Assembly: GCA_000434115.1 (NCBI GenBank)
Contig: FR894009.1
Coordinates: 1 to 17,974 of the forward strand
Direction: 5' to 3'
Length of the DNA stretch: 17,974 nucleotides
Origin: Roseburia sp. CAG:309
GTDB lineage: Bacteria; Bacillota; Clostridia; Lachnospirales; Lachnospiraceae
This document shows, one piece after another, positions 12,408-17,974 of the stretch. Every line of letters starts with the position of its first letter. The first letter of the stretch is position 1. The translations under genes and the position numbers were made by a program. The notes beneath the pieces are model-generated. The model was given only the letters and a program-made list of their open reading frames with translations. It was not told the DNA's origin and ran no database searches.

Positions 12408-13439
12408 GTGAAGAGAAGGTTGTTAGTGGCAGCCGGCGTTGCATTTTCGATGTGTCTGACCGGATGTGGGATTCTTCCCACGGAGGAAGAATTTGATGCG
12501 GCTCCGGTGGTAAAAGAATATGAAGGTGCCAGTTTCAATAAAGTAGCTGTCACACGGGGAACATTGGCAAAAACCGAGGAAATTTCCGGGAAATATAAAG
12601 GAACTGTCAAAGAAGATATTGAACCCGACGGCGCGAGCGTGATTAAGAAGATTTATGTCAAAAAAGGCGACCGTGTGAAAGCCGGGGATGTTATTATGCA
12701 ATATGAACTGCCCGGAAGTGAAAAAACATTGAAGGAGTCCAATGAGAAAATTGCGAAAACGGAGCTGCAGATCAAACAGGCGAAAGAACTCATGACTCTG
12801 GAAGTGGAAAAACAGAAAAAAACCGGTGGCGGAAAAGGCGGGATTGAAAATGCAAAAAATCAATACGAACAGCAGATCAAAGCATTGGAATCCAGTCTGG
12901 AACTTTTGAAAATGGATGCGAAGATTGCCAAAGAAGAGATCAAAGATGAACAGATCACGGCATCGGTAAACGGTGTAGTGACATATGTTGACAGCAAGGC
13001 CGAGGGGACGTATGGAACCGAGGGAGAAGCGGCAGTCAAGATTGAAGGAAAGAAAAAGAACCGATTTGAGGCAAACAGCAAATATGCTTCGCATTGTAAA
13101 GAAGGCGACACGGTTACGATCGAGGTAAAAGGCCAGGAATACAAGGCGACGATAAAACGGGATAAAGAATCTACGGATTCCGTTTATTTCTATCCGAAGA
13201 CAAAATTGAATATGGAAGACGGAACGGTGTGCTCCTATCAGGTGGTATTGAAAGAGCGCAAAGACATATTGTATCTGCCATCCGCAATTGTCTATTCTAT
13301 GGGAGACAAACACGTGGTGTATTATGAAGATGCCAATGGTTTGAAAACGACAAAAGAAGTTTCGGTGGGAGAGACGATCAATAACTTCGTTGAGATTACC
13401 GGCGGACTGGAAGAAAACGAACAAGTGATAGCAAATTAA
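12408..13439 (+). CDS. Adaptor lipoprotein 1 (HlyD/MFP family, MacA-like)
   Basis: A 343-aa membrane-fusion-type adaptor. A lipoprotein signal peptide ends in LTGC with lipid-carrying C20. The first half of a lipoyl-like beta domain (about 75-100, KKIYVKKGDRVKAGDV), a helical hairpin (about 103-180), the second lipoyl half (about 184-205, ITASVNGVVTYV) and a beta-barrel region with a DGTVCSYQVVL strand follow in the usual order. In Gram-positives such proteins sit on the outer face of the membrane next to MacB-like ABC permeases. The start is GTG 12408, set by GGAGG (12396-12400). Adaptor 2 follows after 25 bases. The sequence gives no substrate. Confidence 0.85.
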   Translation: MKRRLLVAAGVAFSMCLTGCGILPTEEEFDAAPVVKEYEGASFNKVAVTRGTLAKTEEISGKYKGTVKEDIEPDGASVIKKIYVKKGDRVKAGDVIMQYELPGSEKTLKESNEKIAKTELQIKQAKELMTLEVEKQKKTGGGKGGIENAKNQYEQQIKALESSLELLKMDAKIAKEEIKDEQITASVNGVVTYVDSKAEGTYGTEGEAAVKIEGKKKNRFEANSKYASHCKEGDTVTIEVKGQEYKATIKRDKESTDSVYFYPKTKLNMEDGTVCSYQVVLKERKDILYLPSAIVYSMGDKHVVYYEDANGLKTTKEVSVGETINNFVEITGGLEENEQVIAN

Positions 13440-13464
13440 AGCGAAGGATTGGAGGTTACATATA

Positions 13465-14583
13465 GTGAAGAAAAAGATACAGATAGGTGTAGTTCTTGCT
13501 GTCGTTTCGATGGCGGTCTGCGGTTGTGGAAACTCCACGCAGAATGCGGGAAAGGTACCGGAATTGATCGAGGCTGTGGGAGTGGATATGGATACTGCGG
13601 TAGTAACGAGAATGGATCTGAGCGGCGTGACATCCTTTTCTGCGCAGATCGTTCCCAAAATAGAAAAGATGGCATTTCTTTCTTCGGGAAGTATCGATAA
13701 GATGAATGTGTTAATTGGAGACAAAGTGAAGAAAGGTCAGCTTCTTGCGACATTGGCCGGAGGCAGCGGAAAAGTAAAAGCGCTCAAAGAAGAGATTGCG
13801 TCTCTCAAAGAAGAAAATGAGGGGACAAACCAGCAGAGCAAATATGATATTGATATGTTACAGGAAAATCTGAATGATCTGAAAAAGCAGGCGAAAGCTG
13901 CGAAAAGCGGAAAGCAGAAGACGATGTTAAAAAGCCAGATCGTGGAAAAAGAAGAAGATATTAAGATTGCCAAATTGAAATTAGAGCAGCAAAAAGAATT
14001 GCAGCAGCTGGAGATCAGCCAGAAAGAGGCAGATATCAAAGAGGCACAGAAAAGCACGAAAAATTCAAAACTGTATTCGACCATAGATGGGGAAGTCATC
14101 AGTACGAGTGGCGGAAGCGGCTACATGGTACAGGGAGGAAGCGTAGCGATTCAGGTTGCTAACATGGATGCTCCTCGCTTGAAGACGGCGTATGTTTCTG
14201 ACAGCAAACTCGCGAAGGCGAGCAGTTATGTGGCGATTGTTGACGGGAAGAAATACAAAGTGGAAGTCGAAGAGCAGGAAGTATCAAGACAGGATATCGA
14301 GATGGGAAATTATCCGAAAAACAGCTGGTTTGACTTTGCGGCAGATCATGTAGATGCGAAGGTCGGCGGCTCGGCGACGATCGAATTGTACACCGATACG
14401 GTCAAAGATGCACTTGTCGTGCCTGCCAATGCGGTGTATCGTTCCAAAGAAGAATCCTACGTTTATCTGGTAGAAGGCGATGCAAAGACCAAAACCATCG
14501 TAAAGACCGGAACGGAAACGGATGCTTACATACAGATCGAAAGTGGAGTAAAGGAGGGAGATGTAGTCTATGTGGAAGGTTAA
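13465..14583 (+). CDS. Adaptor lipoprotein 2 (HlyD/MFP family)
   Basis: A 372-aa second adaptor with its own lipoprotein signal (VCGC, C21). The lipoyl halves lie at about 70-98 (SGSIDKMNVLIGDKVKKGQL) and 208-235 (STIDGEVISTSGGSG), separated by a long Lys/Glu/Gln-rich helical hairpin (about 105-205) that is longer than in adaptor 1. The C-terminal part ends in VPANAVYRSKEESYVYLVEG and a GVKEGDVVYVEG strand, typical of RND/MacA-type adaptors. The start is GTG 13465 with GGAGG (13451-13455). Its last 14 bases overlap the start of adaptor 3, implying translational coupling. It is clearly diverged from adaptors 1 and 3 rather than a recent duplicate. Confidence 0.87.
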   Translation: MKKKIQIGVVLAVVSMAVCGCGNSTQNAGKVPELIEAVGVDMDTAVVTRMDLSGVTSFSAQIVPKIEKMAFLSSGSIDKMNVLIGDKVKKGQLLATLAGGSGKVKALKEEIASLKEENEGTNQQSKYDIDMLQENLNDLKKQAKAAKSGKQKTMLKSQIVEKEEDIKIAKLKLEQQKELQQLEISQKEADIKEAQKSTKNSKLYSTIDGEVISTSGGSGYMVQGGSVAIQVANMDAPRLKTAYVSDSKLAKASSYVAIVDGKKYKVEVEEQEVSRQDIEMGNYPKNSWFDFAADHVDAKVGGSATIELYTDTVKDALVVPANAVYRSKEESYVYLVEGDAKTKTIVKTGTETDAYIQIESGVKEGDVVYVEG

Positions 14584-15718
14584 ATGGATCGGAATCCTGT
14601 GCATGACAGCGGCGGTTTTATCGGCATGTGGTTCGGAAAAAAGCCAGGGGACAGGAGAAGTGCTCCTTTATGAAAACGGCGAAGCGGCATCCGGAAGTGC
14701 GGTTTCCCAGGAAGATTACGAGACGACAAAGGTTCGTCAGGAAACATATAAAGAAGAATATTATGATACGGCAGATCTTGATTACACGGATACAGAGACC
14801 ATTTACATTGATGATGAAGATGCGGTCTTAGATTCCATAAAGGTGAAAAAAGACCAAAAAGTCAACAAAGGCGATGTGCTTGCCGTGTATCATGTAGAGA
14901 CATCGAAGACAAAACTACAGAAGGAAAAGATCTTAGTGCAGCAGGCGCGTGCCAATTATGAATCCGGTCTCAGCAATCTTCAGAATGCGGTGTCGCAGGC
15001 AGAAAAAGAACTGGCGACGATTAAAAATGCGGCAGAAAAGAAGATCAAACAGCTGGAGATCAAGAAGCAGAAGGAAGAACTTGCCAATTACAAAAAGGGC
15101 GAGAAAGAAGTTATCGATCAGGAGAAGAGTTACGCACAGTTAGTACGCCGCCAGAATAAGACAAAACTTGTGGCAAAGAAAAGCGGTGTCGTGACTTCTA
15201 CCGGAAGAGAATATGTCGGAGATGAGATTGATGCTTCGAAAAAAATCGTTGAGATGCGGAGCAATAACAAATGGGTTTTGAAAGTAAAAGACCCGGAGTC
15301 GAAGCTGCGTTACAATATGGATGTTTCCGTACGGCTTGGAAAAAATATGAAAGACTATCAACATGAGGTAAAAGGAAAAGTTATCACAGCTACGGACATT
15401 ACCGGAGTCGGGGAAACTGACGAGGCGGGCGATAATGTTGTATATGTGGAAGTGTCAAAAGCCGATAAACAAAAATATGACTTTGAAAAGACAAATATTT
15501 ACGTCTATGCGGTTTCCTTCTCTGTGAAAAATGCACTTGTTGTCGATGCGGAAGCCATCAATCAGGAGTCTGTGGAATACACAAACAAACTTTATGTCAA
15601 TGTACTGGAAGATGGAAAGATCCACAAACGTTATATTGTAAGTAACTACAATACTGAAACAGAGTATCTGGTGGAGCAGGGAGTAAGCGCCGGTCAGACA
15701 CTTGCGATCATAAGATAG
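14570..15718 (+). CDS. Adaptor lipoprotein 3 (divergent HlyD/MFP family)
   Basis: A 382-aa third adaptor. Its signal peptide ends in LSAC (C20). An unusual acidic, tyrosine-rich stretch follows (about 48-85, including YKEEYYDTADLDYTDTETIY) that the other two lack. The first lipoyl half is at about 83-106 (SIKVKKDQKVNKGDV), the helical hairpin at about 111-200 and the second lipoyl half at about 203-226 (LVAKKSGVVTSTG), followed by a barrel domain. ATG 14570 lies inside the end of adaptor 2, with AAGGAGGGAG upstream at 14551-14560. The permease start follows 16 bases after its stop, whose TAG is part of the AGGAGG ribosome site. Confidence 0.82.
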   Translation: MWKVKWIGILCMTAAVLSACGSEKSQGTGEVLLYENGEAASGSAVSQEDYETTKVRQETYKEEYYDTADLDYTDTETIYIDDEDAVLDSIKVKKDQKVNKGDVLAVYHVETSKTKLQKEKILVQQARANYESGLSNLQNAVSQAEKELATIKNAAEKKIKQLEIKKQKEELANYKKGEKEVIDQEKSYAQLVRRQNKTKLVAKKSGVVTSTGREYVGDEIDASKKIVEMRSNNKWVLKVKDPESKLRYNMDVSVRLGKNMKDYQHEVKGKVITATDITGVGETDEAGDNVVYVEVSKADKQKYDFEKTNIYVYAVSFSVKNALVVDAEAINQESVEYTNKLYVNVLEDGKIHKRYIVSNYNTETEYLVEQGVSAGQTLAIIR

Positions 15719-15734
15719 GAGGCGTGGCGAGAAC

Positions 15735-17974
15735 ATGATACGATTTATAAAGCAAAAATTGATACATAAAAAGTGGATGGTTGTCTGCCTCCTGATCGGT
15801 AACATTCTGCTGGCGGCGATTGCAAGCAGTAATCCGATGTACCAGGATGCAGCACTGGAAAAGACATTGAAGTCAAAATACTCGAATTACATCGAGGAGA
15901 CAAATAAAGACCCGGGGGTAATTACCTTTAATTCTATGTTGAATTCCGGTAAAGCCAACGGCGGCGAATTCAAGCAGATGCAGGATACGGCAAACGGGGC
16001 GGCAGAAAGCCTCGGTGTCGACCAAAAATATTTGGTGAGTTTATTTGAAACATCCAAAGTCCGTGGAGAATTTGAGCAGTCCCGCGGAAATAAAACGACG
16101 ACAAAGTCCATGCGTATTGCGATGATGTCAGATATGAAAGACCATATATCAGTGCTTGCCGGCGAATGTTATGGCGACGAGCGTCTGGAAGACGGAGCCC
16201 TTCCGGTGATTCTGAGCCAGCGTGCCATGAGCAAACTGGACGTCGTTCTCGGCGACGAGATGTCTTTTGAAAAATTGAAAAATGCCGATGGTTCGAACAT
16301 TAAAGTAAAAATTGTCGGCGTATTTGACGCGAAAGATTATTCGGATAATTACTGGGTGCAGAGCCCGGGTGAATATTATCTGGAGGTATTTACCAGCCCT
16401 AAATTGTTTGAGAGCATTTTTGTCAATTATGACAAACCGGCATTTAATATCACCGGGCAGTGGAATCTGGTATATGATTATGAAAGTGTAAGACCGGGAC
16501 AGGTCAACTCCCTTGTGAAAAACACGGAGACACTTTGCGATGGGGGAACGACCGGAAGAAATTCGACGGTAGAGGAACCGGACTATCTGGCAGTTCTGCG
16601 TGATTACCAGACGACAGCGAAGAAGGTATCGACGACACTTTTAATTTTGCAGATTCCGGTACTTGCGCTTTTGCTTGCCTTTATCTTCATGATCTCACGG
16701 CAGATGCTTGATCTGGAGCAGAATGAGATCGCACTTTTGAAAAGCCGCGGAAGCAGCCGCAATCAGATCCTTTTGATCTATACGCTGCAGTCGGCGATCC
16801 TATCGATCGGCAGCAGTATCGTCGGCGTACCGATTGGTTTCTTCATGACAAAGGCGCTCGGTTCGACAAACGGCTTTTTGGAATTTATCCAAAGAAAAGC
16901 ATTGCATGTCAGTTTAAGTCCAAGTGTATTTTTATATACTTTGGGAGCGATTTTGGTTTCTATCGCCGTGATGGTACTTCCGGTATTTAAAGATGCCAAT
17001 GTCACGATCGTAAATGTAAAGCACAGAAACACCGGAAACAAACACAATATATTCAGCAGAGTATATTTGGATGTGATTTTCCTTGTGATTTCATTGTATG
17101 GATTGTATTCCTTTACCGCGCGGAAATCCGAATTGATGACAAGTATGCTCGAGGGGGATTCCCTTGATCCGTTTTTGTTTATCTGTTCGTCGGTGTTTAT
17201 CATAAGTGCAAGTCTTGTGGGACTTCGGCTTCAGCCGTTGCTCATAAAGATTGTATATTATATAGGAAGAAAATTCTGGCGGCCGGCATTTTTTGCCTCC
17301 TTCCTGCAGATTCTCCGCACGCGGAAAAAGCAGGGATTTATGATGGTATTTTTGATGTTTACCGTGTCGCTCGGTATTTTCAATTCGACCGTGGCGCGCA
17401 CGATATTGTCAAATTCAGAAAAGGGAATCGACTATAGTACCGGAACAGATCTCGTGCTCCAGCAGCCATGGGAAGATAACTCTCTTCTGATGCAGTATTA
17501 TACCGACCTTGAATTGACGTATACCGAACCGGATTTCGGGGTATACGAAGGCATGAAAGGCGTTACGGCGGCGACGAAAGTATTTAAAGACGATGAAATA
17601 GAAACTTCCTATAAGAGTAAAGAAGGCGGAAACAGTGTTAAGACAACACTGATGGGAATCGATACGAAAAGTTTCGGAGAGACGGTATCGAAGTTCCAGA
17701 CAGATCTGCTTCCGGTGCATATCAACCGTTATCTCAATTCGATGGCGACACGCGCAGATGCGGTGCTTTTGAGTATGAACTATCATACAAACTACGGAGT
17801 ACGTCTTGGCGATACGATCACCTATACAAACGAGGAAGGCGTCGAAGCGCAGGGTGTAGTATTTGGCTTCGTGGACTATTTCCCAAGTTACATCGAGACG
17901 ACGCATTCACTTAATGAGGAAAATAAACTTGTCTCGACCGAGAACTACCTGATCGTAGCGAATCTGGCACAGGT
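15735..17974 (+). CDS. FtsX/MacB-type ABC transporter permease (3' truncated by window end)
   Basis: At least 746 residues; the frame is open to the last base. The N-terminal membrane helix (about 14-32) is followed by a large extracytoplasmic domain (about 33-300). Then come helices near 302-320, 350-372, 399-415, 447-462 and 482-500, and a further helix near 536-552 that begins a second FtsX-like half with another extracytoplasmic domain. The stretch EIALLKSRGSSRNQILLIY between helices 2 and 3 is characteristic of FtsX-domain permeases. Two such halves in one chain recall the long permeases of lipoprotein- or peptide-handling ABC systems. ATG 15735 follows AGGAGG (15717-15722). No ATPase is in view; it is expected downstream. 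With three adaptors upstream, an export or envelope-remodelling system is likely, but the cargo is unknown. Confidence 0.85.
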   Translation, partial: MIRFIKQKLIHKKWMVVCLLIGNILLAAIASSNPMYQDAALEKTLKSKYSNYIEETNKDPGVITFNSMLNSGKANGGEFKQMQDTANGAAESLGVDQKYLVSLFETSKVRGEFEQSRGNKTTTKSMRIAMMSDMKDHISVLAGECYGDERLEDGALPVILSQRAMSKLDVVLGDEMSFEKLKNADGSNIKVKIVGVFDAKDYSDNYWVQSPGEYYLEVFTSPKLFESIFVNYDKPAFNITGQWNLVYDYESVRPGQVNSLVKNTETLCDGGTTGRNSTVEEPDYLAVLRDYQTTAKKVSTTLLILQIPVLALLLAFIFMISRQMLDLEQNEIALLKSRGSSRNQILLIYTLQSAILSIGSSIVGVPIGFFMTKALGSTNGFLEFIQRKALHVSLSPSVFLYTLGAILVSIAVMVLPVFKDANVTIVNVKHRNTGNKHNIFSRVYLDVIFLVISLYGLYSFTARKSELMTSMLEGDSLDPFLFICSSVFIISASLVGLRLQPLLIKIVYYIGRKFWRPAFFASFLQILRTRKKQGFMMVFLMFTVSLGIFNSTVARTILSNSEKGIDYSTGTDLVLQQPWEDNSLLMQYYTDLELTYTEPDFGVYEGMKGVTAATKVFKDDEIETSYKSKEGGNSVKTTLMGIDTKSFGETVSKFQTDLLPVHINRYLNSMATRADAVLLSMNYHTNYGVRLGDTITYTNEEGVEAQGVVFGFVDYFPSYIETTHSLNEENKLVSTENYLIVANLAQ

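Noticed and set aside
12423..13724. Long open frame of 433 codons on the minus strand across adaptor 1
   Set aside because: It lies antisense to a clear adaptor gene with lipobox, lipoyl motifs and ribosome site. The translation is rich in Phe, Cys and His and has no recognisable domain, as expected for the complement of Lys/Glu-rich codons.

Overview
The window looks like core chromosome of a low-to-mid GC anaerobic Firmicute, most likely Clostridia in the Lachnospiraceae sense (inference). The grounds are the gene orders rpsF-ssb-rpsR and gdpP-rplI-dnaB, typical of origin-proximal Firmicute DNA; an [FeFe]-hydrogenase maturase (HydE) and a reverse rubrerythrin, both typical of strict anaerobes; a zinc-ligand form of S18; and strong purine-rich Shine-Dalgarno sites used with ATG, GTG and TTG starts. 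No insertion sequence, CRISPR array, tRNA or rRNA was seen.

Layout. 1-640: AT-rich accessory edge with the 3' end of an unrecognised gene, a decayed gene fragment and hairpins. 641-1770: peroxide-stress unit (perR-like repressor with a Fur/PerR-type operator, then reverse rubrerythrin, then a terminator). 1793-3132: small XRE regulator and hydE. 3236-3686: a small membrane protein and a DUF951 protein. 3694-4914: rpsF-ssb-rpsR with a structured leader and a strong terminator. 4916-8925: gdpP-like c-di-AMP phosphodiesterase, rplI and dnaB; the gdpP leader holds a tandemly duplicated hairpin. 8997-9630: a MerR/RacA-like HTH coiled-coil protein preceded by a long inverted repeat. 9717-10836: a secreted Big_2 Ig-like protein with its own strong promoter and terminator. 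10856-12267 (minus strand): a cytoplasmic GH13 alpha-glucan hydrolase with a palindromic operator candidate. 12338-17974: an operon of three consecutive, different adaptor lipoproteins followed by a long FtsX/MacB-type ABC permease that runs off the window.

How the genes fit together. PerR and rubrerythrin form a peroxide sensing and removal pair. The ribosomal, replication and c-di-AMP genes are conserved housekeeping. The least ordinary parts are the three-adaptor ABC exporter-like operon, the duplicated hairpin leader of gdpP, the promoter and RBS-spanning inverted repeat before the MerR-like gene, and the six-cysteine secreted Ig-like protein. Three genes (perR, xre, gdpP) appear to start at TTG and two adaptors at GTG, so automatic start calls here are unreliable.
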